DNA from: Bacteroidales bacterium
Lineage (GTDB): Bacteria; Bacteroidota; Bacteroidia; Bacteroidales; UBA932
Assembly (NCBI GenBank): GCA_017429205.1
Contig: JAFRPH010000014.1
Span: forward strand, 19,935 to 83,934
Direction: 5' to 3'
DNA length: 64,000 nt
A program made the position numbers and the translations under genes. The notes under the pieces were generated by a model. The model made no database searches and had not been told where the DNA came from. It saw only the letters and a list, made by a program, of their open reading frames with translations. This document shows positions 25,537 to 34,000 of the stretch, piece after piece (the first letter of the stretch is position 1; each line of letters starts with the position of its first letter).

Positions 25537-27057
25537 TTATTCAGCTTTGGTGTAGGTGCCGAGCCAGTTTCCGGGCAGGGTGCACCATGTCTTGATGGTC
25601 TGGTTGTACAGGGGCACTTTGTTGCACTCCTCGATGCCTGAGGTGATGGTGACGGTTTTCTTGTCGGCGGACAGGGTGCCCTTGAGGAGGGTGGCTCCCT
25701 TCGTCAGGGTCAGGTAGCTCTGCTGGCCGCTCTCGTCGACATGCTGGGCATAGAAGTAGAAATACTCATACGCCCCGTCCACCGTCCTGTAGCCGGCATA
25801 GCCGTTCTTGTCATCATAGACGGAGAAAGTCCATGTCCCGTCTTCCTCGTTGAAATCGAATACGACGCCGAAATCATTGAAGTTCGAGGTGGGAGCATAG
25901 CACATGAAATAGCTGCCGGCCTCATAGAAGCAGATCGTCGTCGGGGTGGACACGCCCTCCTTGTTCCAGTTGCCCATCCAGTCGGCCATCGTGGGGACGG
26001 TGGAGGTCTCCCCGCCGCCATCCGCCTTGATCAGTTGGCTTTCGTCGGTGCAATACATGTAAAACACGCTGCTGCCCCATTTCCCGGTGCCCCAGTTGTA
26101 CGGACGGGCAAAGAAATAGTTGAAATTCTCCGGGTCGGCGGAGGTTGCCGTGGCCGCGGTCTTGTCTTCATTCAGGCGGAAAGTGGCGATGAGGGTCCCC
26201 TGGGCGGGATCCGGAGAAACCCGGGAACCGGCTGCGGTGTACAGGTTCAGATAATAGGAGATTCCGGTGCCGGTGGCGGAGTCGTAGTTGCCGCCGACGG
26301 CGCGGTTCTCCGGCATGGACAGGGTCATTTCGCCGGTCTCGGCGACAAAGTCGATGGGAATCTGGACATACGCGGCATTAGCCTGGTCATACCAGTTGAT
26401 GAGGCAACGCTCGTCAGAAGATTTCGTGATGACGATATCCTCGGCGTCGTATTTCCAGTTGCCCACCCAGTCGTCGATGGTGGCAGGCTCCTCCTTCTTC
26501 AGGGGGATGCGGACTTCCGTTCCGTCGATAAGCACCAGCACGAGGATGTCGCCGTCCATATACACGTTCTTGAAGAAGAGGCTTTCGCTGGAGGAGGCGG
26601 AGCCGAGCCTGGTCCAGGTGGCACCCTGGTCATAGGAGACGTACCAGTCGCCGTCCTCGATCTTGAAGTCGGGCGTCACGCCGTCCTGGCCGGGAGTTCC
26701 CGGGTCGCCGTCCTTACCGGGGTCGCCGTCCTTGCCCGGGTCGCCGGGGGTGCCGGGATCGCCCTTGTCACCTTTGACGGTTTTGATGACGACCGGGGTG
26801 CTCTCGCCCACATAGTAGATGGAGAAAGTGCCGTCGCCGTTGTCGGTGATCCTGTCGATGACCTTGCCTTTCTGGAGGTTGTCCACGATGGTCTTGTAGG
26901 AGTTCAGGGAGTTCACGTTGGACTCCAGGTTGGAGAGTTTCGAGTCGATCTGCTCGAACTTGGACTTGATCCAGGAGTCGTCATACTCCTTGGAGCACTG
27001 GACGAGGGCCGGGACGAGGAGGGCGAGGCCCGTCAGGAAAGAAAGGATCCGTTTCAT
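25537..27057 (-). CDS. PL29-N/DUF4988-like collagen-repeat lipoprotein (long paralogue)
   Basis: A 506-residue lipoprotein (Cys21), paralogous to the downstream gene: same coiled-coil start (SKFEQIDSKLSNLESNVNSL), same DFKIEDGDWYVSYDQGATW block, same SYFMCYAPTSNFNDFG block and the same ending PGNWLGTYTKAE. It differs in a longer collagen-like segment of about ten Gly-X-Y triplets (residues about 95-125) rich in GDPGKD. Such segments usually form a rigid trimeric stalk, which would fit a coiled-coil trimer holding the C-terminal domains away from the membrane. First of the structural genes after the ROK regulator, 24 bases downstream of it. Confidence 0.72.
   Translation of the reverse strand: MKRILSFLTGLALLVPALVQCSKEYDDSWIKSKFEQIDSKLSNLESNVNSLNSYKTIVDNLQKGKVIDRITDNGDGTFSIYYVGESTPVVIKTVKGDKGDPGTPGDPGKDGDPGKDGDPGTPGQDGVTPDFKIEDGDWYVSYDQGATWTRLGSASSSESLFFKNVYMDGDILVLVLIDGTEVRIPLKKEEPATIDDWVGNWKYDAEDIVITKSSDERCLINWYDQANAAYVQIPIDFVAETGEMTLSMPENRAVGGNYDSATGTGISYYLNLYTAAGSRVSPDPAQGTLIATFRLNEDKTAATATSADPENFNYFFARPYNWGTGKWGSSVFYMYCTDESQLIKADGGGETSTVPTMADWMGNWNKEGVSTPTTICFYEAGSYFMCYAPTSNFNDFGVVFDFNEEDGTWTFSVYDDKNGYAGYRTVDGAYEYFYFYAQHVDESGQQSYLTLTKGATLLKGTLSADKKTVTITSGIEECNKVPLYNQTIKTWCTLPGNWLGTYTKAE
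26692..26775 (-). repeat. 18-base tandem repeat encoding Gly-X-Y triplets
   Basis: The segment holds near-identical 18-base units (GGGTCGCCGTCCTTACCG type on the plus strand), two almost identical and the rest diverged, encoding GDPGKD and GDPGTP. Such units are prone to slippage, so stalk length may vary among strains. Confidence 0.65.
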
Positions 27058-27081
27058 TGCTGTAAAGGTTTATGGGATTGA

Positions 27082-28251
27082 TTATTCGTGTGCTTCGATA
27101 AAGTGGCGCCGGGCTACGAGGCATGCCCCCACGATGCCGGCGTCCATGCCGAGGGCGCTCCGGCAGATATGGGTGTCCTTGCTCACGAGGTGGATGGCGT
27201 GCTTGTTCACGGCCATCCGCATCGGGTCCAGCAGGTAGTCGCCGGTCATGGCGAGTTCGCCGCCCACGACCACGAGTTCCGGGTTGAACAGGTTGATCAG
27301 GCCGGAGGTCTTCTCCCCGAGGAGGATGCCGATTTTCTCGATGACGTCGATGCACAGGACGTCCTCCCGCGCGACCGCGTCCAGGATTTCGCTGAGCATC
27401 AAGGGTTTGTCGGATTCGAGCATGCGCTGGCTCAGGATGGAGGACTCCCCGGCGCGGATGCGCTCCACGAGGTTCCGCTGGAGGGCCTGCCCGGAGATCT
27501 CCGTCTCGTTGCAGCCGCGCTTGCCGCACCGGCAGATAATCTGGTTGTCGAACCCGTACACGTGCCCGAACTCCCCGGCATACCCGGACTTTCCGGAATA
27601 CACCTGCCCGTCCATGACGATCCCCATGCCGAGGCCCCAGTTCACATTGATCATGAGCATGTTCCGCGTCCCGGCCCCGGCGCCCTTGATGTATTCGCCC
27701 ACCGTCATGGCGCGGGTGTCGTTGAACAGCGAGGTGGGAACGCCCATCTGCTCCTGCAGGCGCAGGGCGAGCGCTTTCCCGGGCTCGTAGAACCAGGTGT
27801 AGCTGTCGCCGGTCCGGTCGTCGATGCGGCCCGGCACGGCCAGGCAGGCCTCCTTGATCCCGCACCCGTGCTCCCGGGCGAGGGAGACGACTTCCCGGAG
27901 GATGTCGCTGAGCCGGACGAAGGCCCCCTTGGAGTCGAGGAGGAAATCTTCGAAGATCCGCTGCCCGTGCATGTTTCCCTGGAAATCCATGAGGCCCGCG
28001 TTGATGTAGCGGTCATTCACGTCCACGCCGAGGAACCATCCGGCATCCGCCCGGAGGCAGTACCGGTGCGGGCGCCGTCCGGTGACGGATTCCGTCTTGC
28101 CGCAGTCTTCCAGGGCGCCCTCATCCAGGAGGATGCCTACGTATTTGGTGGCCGTGCTGATGCTGATCCCCAGCGCGTCCGCAATCTGGGGAATCGTAGC
28201 TCCGTCCCTGCGGGACAGCAGGGCCAGGATTTGACTTTCCGGGGTATTCAT
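27082..28251 (-). CDS. ROK-family transcriptional regulator/sugar kinase-like protein
   Basis: A 389-residue ROK protein of the NagC/XylR repressor type. An N-terminal winged helix-turn-helix (about residues 5-55, IPQIADALGISISTATKYVG) precedes the sugar-kinase fold. The ROK zinc motif is CRCGKRGCNE with an upstream GEFGH His, and the phosphate-binding DxNxxGxxxxG-like loop is replaced by NVNWGLGMGIV. The protein has ATP- and sugar-site elements but is more likely a repressor than a kinase. The ATG at 28251 is preferred over a TTG at 28260. It heads the SusC/D-peptidase operon, so autoregulation in response to a sugar is the simplest model, which suggests the substrate is a glycoprotein. Confidence 0.88.
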   Translation of the reverse strand: MNTPESQILALLSRRDGATIPQIADALGISISTATKYVGILLDEGALEDCGKTESVTGRRPHRYCLRADAGWFLGVDVNDRYINAGLMDFQGNMHGQRIFEDFLLDSKGAFVRLSDILREVVSLAREHGCGIKEACLAVPGRIDDRTGDSYTWFYEPGKALALRLQEQMGVPTSLFNDTRAMTVGEYIKGAGAGTRNMLMINVNWGLGMGIVMDGQVYSGKSGYAGEFGHVYGFDNQIICRCGKRGCNETEISGQALQRNLVERIRAGESSILSQRMLESDKPLMLSEILDAVAREDVLCIDVIEKIGILLGEKTSGLINLFNPELVVVGGELAMTGDYLLDPMRMAVNKHAIHLVSKDTHICRSALGMDAGIVGACLVARRHFIEAHE

Positions 28252-28395
28252 CAGGTTCAAGTTCCAGATTCAGGGGCAAAATAAGCAATATTATGGAAAT
28301 ATAAAAGAAGTTTATCCAAAAATAAATAATCACACCCGAATAAAGTCGTTTTTTAGTAAAAATCCCGTTGGGAAAGCGGATTTTAATGCATAATT
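28252..28395. other. AT-rich intergenic region upstream of the ROK operon
   Basis: Much lower GC than its surroundings, so it is the likely site of the ROK-operon promoter on the minus strand. The best -7 candidate, TTATTTTG near 28275-28285, is imperfect. No hairpin terminator was seen. Nothing else recognisable. Confidence 0.4.
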
Positions 28396-28590
28396 TTGGA
28401 CCTTCGGAACATCCTGGCGGGCCACGTGACCGACCGTACGCCCGAAGTGGTCCAGGGCAGTCCCTCCATTTCCATCCACGAACTATACTATCAGCTGGCT
28501 ACGCTGACAACCGGTTCCCATGTCGGCATCTACAACGATGCCAACAACGGGAACGTATACCGGAACACCCTGAAGGAGTTCCTGCAATAA
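28396..28590 (+). pseudogene. Short ORF or gene remnant of unknown origin
   Basis: A 64-codon open frame beginning with TTG (no ATG is available after the upstream stop) and ending VYRNTLKEFLQ. Its amino-acid composition is balanced (HELYYQLATLTTGSHVGIYN) and does not look like an antisense shadow, because no gene runs opposite it. It could be the 3' end of a lost gene or a small real gene. I cannot assign a family. It converges with the STAS gene, the two stops being 1-2 bases apart. Confidence 0.3.
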
Positions 28591-28591
28591 C

Positions 28592-28894
28592 TCATTCGAA
28601 ATCGAACAGGGATACAAATCCGGTCAGATCAAACACTTCGCGGATATCTTCCTGGACATTCCTGAGCACGACGCCGGACCCATTGGCCTTGCAGTGCTTG
28701 AGGATGCCCAGCAGGATCCGCAGTCCACTCGAAGATATATACTCCAGTGCAGCACAGTCAATGATGACAGGTCTTCCTTCACTGTCAAGAAGCGGCTGGA
28801 GAGCCTGTTCGGTTTCACGGGCGGCAGCCGTGTCCAATTCTCCGGACAAGGTAACGAAAAACTTGCCGTCCTGTTCCTGAATAGATGTTTTCAT
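28592..28894 (-). CDS. STAS-domain anti-anti-sigma-factor-like protein
   Basis: A 100-residue single STAS domain like SpoIIAA/RsbV. The conserved phosphorylatable serine lies in the loop ALEYISSSGLRIL (about residues 48-60). In partner switching, the phosphorylated form is idle and the dephosphorylated form binds the kinase/anti-sigma partner. The start overlaps the last 4 bases of the SpoIIE-type phosphatase gene (ATGA type), which makes the pair a translationally coupled unit. The phosphatase and kinase domains needed for the cycle are both found in that upstream protein; the final target is not visible. Confidence 0.9.
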   Translation of the reverse strand: MKTSIQEQDGKFFVTLSGELDTAAARETEQALQPLLDSEGRPVIIDCAALEYISSSGLRILLGILKHCKANGSGVVLRNVQEDIREVFDLTGFVSLFDFE

Positions 28895-30996
28895 CCTATT
28901 AATTTCGTTAAAGATAATACATTCTGCCCGTCGCGGCGGGTATAGGAGATGGAGTCCATGAGCTTGCGGGTCAGCAGGATGCCCAGTCCGCCGATCGGCC
29001 TGTCCTGGGCGTCCAGGGTCGTATCGGCCTCCAGGACAGTCGTGGGATCGAACGGCTTTCCGGAATCGATCACCGTGAACCGCAACTGCTTCCGGTCGCT
29101 GTCTGCCAGGACCGTGACCTCTCCCCGCTCACCGGGGGCATAGGCATAATTGATGACGTTCACAACCGATTCCTCCAAGGCAAGCCGCAAGCCGTTTGCC
29201 ATCTTCCCCTCCAGGTGCAGCGCCCCCAGGAACGCCTTGACAAAGGCATTCAGTCGTTCCACCTCATCCATCTCATTGACAAGGGTGATCCTTTCGCGCA
29301 GCACCTCCCCCGGAGCGAACTGCACGACAAGCAAAGTCAGGTCGTCACTCTGGGGCGCCTGTCCGGCAAAGGCATGCGCCGCCCCGCTCAGGGCGGAGAC
29401 CAGGGAGGCAGGCGTCGGATCCGGGGACTTGATCGCGGTATTCAATACCTCCAGCACCCGGTCGCGCCCGAACTGTTTTCGCTGGACATTCTTGGATTCG
29501 GTCAGACCGTCGGTATAGAGGAGGAGCGAGGTCCCGGGAGACAGGGAGCAGCGCTGCCCTTCAAAACGCGTATCAGGGAACACGCCGAGCGGGAGATTGG
29601 CTTTGGCGGGCATCATGGACACTTCGTCAGTGAGGATGAACGGCTTGTCGTGACCGGCCGTCGCATACTCCAGTTCTCCGGAATACAGGTCCAGGCAGCC
29701 GACAAAGAAAGTCACGAACATATTGCTGTCATTGCCGCGGCAAAGTTCCCCGTTAAGCAGGGAAAGGATCTGGGATGGACGCTCTTCCGTCCTGGACACC
29801 ATCCGGAACAGGGAATGGACGACGGACATCAGCATCGCCGAGGGGACGCCTTTTCCGGCGACATCGCCGATACAGAAGAACAGTTTGCCGTCGCGGATGA
29901 AGAAATCGAAAAGGTCTCCGCCCACTTCCCGGGCGGGCTCCAGGGATCCGTACACGAACGGGGGGAAGGACGTGGGCAGCATTTCCCGCTGGATGCGTTG
30001 GGCGACAGCCAGTTCTCCACCTATGCGGGCCTGTTCTACCGACGCCTTGTGCAGCTTGGATTCACTGCGGGCGAACCGCTCGATCATAAAGGCCAGGATG
30101 GCAAGGCCCAGCAGGACCAGCAAGACCTGCTGCCTCCGCATCCTCCAGATACGGGCGAAGACTTCCTGGGTGCGGTACACCTGCACGACCTGCCAGTAAG
30201 GTTCCCGGACCATTTGCACACTACGGATGGAAATACCCTTCCCGTCAGCGTCCGGCCCTCCCTGTCGAATCAATTCCAGCGCGGTTTCAACATCCTGCCG
30301 GGAAGCCCGGCTTTCCGGCGGAGCGGCCACCAGCATCCCTTCCTGCGTAAGCAGGAGGCCGTATGAGGAAGGAAAAGGTTGCCGGGCATTCAGCGTGTCA
30401 CCCAGCCAGGAAACATTCATGTCCAGGCCGCAGATGGCGGCGATCCTCCCCCGCCCGTCCAGGACCGGGGCGGCATAGGTAATCAGGGTCTCCAGCGAAT
30501 CCGCCGCATCGACATAGGGCTCTGACCAGAAGGGCCGCTTGGTCTCCAACGCACGACGGAAGAACTCATTCTCCGTATAATCATGGTCCTGGCCGGCAAA
30601 CTGCGACAGGCTGACGGTTCCGTCGACCTTCTTGGCATAAGGTTCGAAAAGGCGGCCCTTGGAAGGGAAGTAATCCGGGACAAACGTGAGGAAGCCGCCC
30701 ACCACGTGCGGGTTGTCGTCTACCAGGTAGCGCAGGGATGTATAGGAAGAGTCGGGATGAGACAGATCCTGTCTCACTTTCCAAAGGTTCTCCTTCATGG
30801 TGGCTTCCGTAAGCTCCATCATATGCTCGACCTCGGCGCCCATCGCACCCAGGACCACCCGGGCACGGGCGCCCATCTCATCCTCCATGGCCGTCTTGAC
30901 ACGCTCGTACTGGATGATGGAGATGACCTCCACCAGCAAGGCGGCCAGGACGACGACTCCCAGGCGGAACAACCTTCTCTTTTTGGCAGAATCCAT
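28891..30996 (-). CDS. Membrane sensor with SpoIIE phosphatase and RsbW-like kinase domains
   Basis: A 701-residue fusion protein. Residues 8-28 form a transmembrane helix, about 35-285 an extracytoplasmic dCache-like sensor (SLRYLVDDNPHVVGGFLTF and an AAICGLDMNVSWLGD segment), and about 293-312 a second transmembrane helix. A short coiled linker leads to a PP2C/SpoIIE phosphatase (about 335-560) with metal ligands in EVGGDLFDF, GDVAGKGVPSAML, YTDGLTE and SDDLTLLVV. The last 130 residues are an RsbW-type ATPase (ALEESVVNVINYAYAPG, then the GGLGILLTRKLMD lid). So one protein carries both the phosphatase and the kinase-like partner for the adjacent STAS protein. It lies 15 bases after the NRPS gene. 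Confidence 0.9.
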   Translation of the reverse strand: MDSAKKRRLFRLGVVVLAALLVEVISIIQYERVKTAMEDEMGARARVVLGAMGAEVEHMMELTEATMKENLWKVRQDLSHPDSSYTSLRYLVDDNPHVVGGFLTFVPDYFPSKGRLFEPYAKKVDGTVSLSQFAGQDHDYTENEFFRRALETKRPFWSEPYVDAADSLETLITYAAPVLDGRGRIAAICGLDMNVSWLGDTLNARQPFPSSYGLLLTQEGMLVAAPPESRASRQDVETALELIRQGGPDADGKGISIRSVQMVREPYWQVVQVYRTQEVFARIWRMRRQQVLLVLLGLAILAFMIERFARSESKLHKASVEQARIGGELAVAQRIQREMLPTSFPPFVYGSLEPAREVGGDLFDFFIRDGKLFFCIGDVAGKGVPSAMLMSVVHSLFRMVSRTEERPSQILSLLNGELCRGNDSNMFVTFFVGCLDLYSGELEYATAGHDKPFILTDEVSMMPAKANLPLGVFPDTRFEGQRCSLSPGTSLLLYTDGLTESKNVQRKQFGRDRVLEVLNTAIKSPDPTPASLVSALSGAAHAFAGQAPQSDDLTLLVVQFAPGEVLRERITLVNEMDEVERLNAFVKAFLGALHLEGKMANGLRLALEESVVNVINYAYAPGERGEVTVLADSDRKQLRFTVIDSGKPFDPTTVLEADTTLDAQDRPIGGLGILLTRKLMDSISYTRRDGQNVLSLTKLIG

Positions 30997-31011
30997 AAAG
31001 GCGGAACGGTG

Positions 31012-34000
31012 CTATTCAAAGAAGCCGAAGGCCGCGATCTGGCGGATCATCTGGGTAATATACTCACTGGAGGTATCACTCCAGCTGAAGCCCAGCCGGT
31101 GCAGCACGTTGCAGGTATAGCGGTTGTCCCGTTCGATCGTCAGGGCACGCTGCCCGTGCGCCACGTCCTGATAGGCCAGCATGGCGGCCAGCAGCTTCGC
31201 CTTCTCCGGATCCTGTCCGGCCATGGCCACGGCCTGCTGGAACTCTCCGACCTCCACGAAACGCATGGACCCGCCCTCTTTCTCCATCACCGTCAGCACG
31301 TCGCCCAGGAGCTCCGTATGGTTGTTGAAGGGCTGGAACACCGTGCAATCCTTCGGCGTGGAGGCGAGGAGCACCACCGCCTTGGCCGTTTCGTCAATCG
31401 GGGACATTTCCGTGGGCTCGTCGTAGCTGTCGACGGGGCAGCAGCCCAGGATGTGGAATACCTTGAGCCGGCCCATGTAGCTATTGGAGTTGAAGTTGGC
31501 CTGGAACTCTCCGTCGGAGCTGCGCGGGGCCAGGTTGCCCACGCGCATCACCTTGGCGCTGAGTCCATGGTGGGCGACGGCTTCCAGGATCAGCCGTTCG
31601 GCCAGGAACTTCGAGTGGATGTAGCGGTTGTCCAGGAACTGGCCGAACCAGAGCTTCCTCTCGTCCAGCTGGGGAACCGGGCTGCCGTCCCCGCGGTCGA
31701 TCCAGATTTCGCCCACGGAGGTGGTGGAAATGTGCACGAGCCGGGCGTGGTTGCGCAGGCAGAATTCGACGCAGCGCCGCGCGCCGCCGATATTCACGTC
31801 CTCAATGTCGGTTCCCTTGGAGAAATGCTTCACGTTGGCCGCCGAATTGAACACCGTGTCGATGGCCGGATACCCTTCCGGGATGGACTTGCCGAAATCG
31901 GCCGTGACATCACCGCAGACGACGAAAAGGCGCTTGCCGAACAGGTCCGGGAACGACGTCTCGAAATAGTAGAAGAGGAGGTTCTTGAGCCGGCGCTCGG
32001 CCGCCTCCTGGCTCTTGGACCGCACCAGGCAGGTAATCGTCGTCGCATCAGAGTCAATGAGTTCGCGCAGCAGGTGGATGCCGAGGTACCCTGTCGCACC
32101 GGTCAGGAGGACATTGCCCAGCGTCTGCCTTTCACCTTCCAGGAAGGTCTTCACGTTGTTCCGCGGCAGGATGGCGTCGATGCCGCTGTAGTCGAAGCTC
32201 TCCACGACGGTGTCGGTCCCCGCCGACGGGGCAGCTCCGCTCACGAACTGCGCCAGCAGGCGCGGCGTGGGATGGTCGAAGACTTCACCGTAGGCTACGT
32301 GCTTGCCGGCCTTGTCGGCTTCGATGATGACCTTGGTCACCATGAGGGACGTGCCGCCCAGTTCGAAGAAATTGTCGGTGGCGCCCACCTTGTCCAGGGA
32401 AAGGATGCCGGCGAAGATGTCGCAGAAGAGCTTCTCCAGCTCGCCTTCCGGAGCCACGTACTCGCGCTCCTCAACCTGAATCTGCGGGGCAGGCAGGGCA
32501 CGCCGGTTCACCTTCTGGTTCTGGTTCAGCGGGATGGCGTCGATCTGCATCGTCGCGGCAGGGACCATGTACGGCGGCTTACGCTCCTTGATGAAGGCGT
32601 TCAGCGCCTGTACGTCCACTTTTTCATCGCTGACGATGTAGGCGGCGATGAACTTTCCGCCGTTGGGGTAATCGAAGGCCTGGACGGTCGCGTCCTGGAT
32701 GCCCTTGAATTCCCGGATCACGGCCTCCACTTCCTTGAGCTCGATGCGGAAGCCCCGGATCTTCACCTGGCCGTCGCTGCGGCCCACGAACTGGATGTTG
32801 CCGTCCGGGAGATAGCGGACCACATCACCTGTCCGGTAGCAGCGGAGGCCGTTCCAATCAATGAAGGTCTCGGCCGTCTTTTCCGGAAGGTTCAGGTAGC
32901 CGCGGCTCACCTGGGGTCCCGATACCAGCAATTCACCCACGGCGCCGAGCGGGAGGCGGTTCATATCCTTGTCCACGATGAAGAGGCGCAGGTTGTCCAG
33001 CGGCTTGCCGATGGGGGCGTTCTGTTCGAACTCCTTCATCGGATAGGTGGTCGTGAAGATGGTACACTCGGTCGGGCCGTAGCCGTTATGGAACTGATAA
33101 TTCGCCGGAGGGGTGAGCGGCAGCACCTTCTCTCCGCCCACGGAGAGGTGGCGGAGGGAGTGGTTCTCGCAGTTCATGGCGAACTGGCAGCCCACCTGCG
33201 TGGTCATGAAGGAGTGCGTAACCCCTTCTTCATCAAAGTATTTGTTCAAATCCGGGAGGTTCAGGCGGATGTCGTCGCCGACGATGACGACGGCCGCGCC
33301 CGTGGTGAGCGCCGGATACATGTCCATCATGCAGGCGTCGAAGCCGAAGGAGGCGTAGGCGGCCACCTTGTCACCCGGCTTGAGCCCATAGTAGCGCCGG
33401 TACCAGTGGCAGAAGGCCACGAGGTTCCGGTGTTCCAGCTGGCAGCCCTTGGGCTGGCCGGTGGAACCGGACGTGTACAGCAGGATGAAGAGGTCCTCCG
33501 GCCTGGGGTCGCGCCCCGCAGCACCGGATTCCGGCCGGACATCGGCCAGTTCCCGGGTCAGCAGCACCGGTCCCTGGTAATCGACCTTCTCCAGCAGTTC
33601 CTCCTCGGCGATGAGGAGCTTGGCGGAGGCGTCCTGCATCATGAAGTTCAGGCGCTCGGCGGGGTAGCTGGGATCCAGCGGCTGGTAGGCGCAGCCGGAC
33701 TTGAGCACGCCCAGGGCGGAGAGCACCATCCATTCGCTGCGGCCGATGAGGATGGACACCACGGTCTCGGGGCCCTCGCCGGCGATCTTCCGGACCTGCG
33801 CCGCAATGGCATCGGTCTTTTCATCCACCTCCCTGTACGTGAGCCGCACGTCGTGATACACGACGGCCAGGTTGTCCGGCGTTTCGGCGGCCTGGGCACG
33901 GAACAGGGAGACGATGGTCTGCGCGGAGTCATAGTCCACGTCCGTGGCGTTGAAGCCGTCCAGCAGGGCCGCCTGCTTCCTGTCCACCAGGGACAGGCTG

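Noticed and set aside
18964..25641. A 2225-codon open frame on the plus strand across the SusC/D and peptidase genes
   Set aside because: It is antisense to well-supported SusC, SusD, peptidase and lipoprotein genes. Its composition (rich in Gly, Val, His, Arg, no domain) is what high-GC genes give on the opposite strand.
26692..26775. Regular 18-base repeats that might be taken for a CRISPR array
   Set aside because: Repeats are contiguous without spacers and stay in frame, encoding Gly-X-Y triplets of a lipoprotein.
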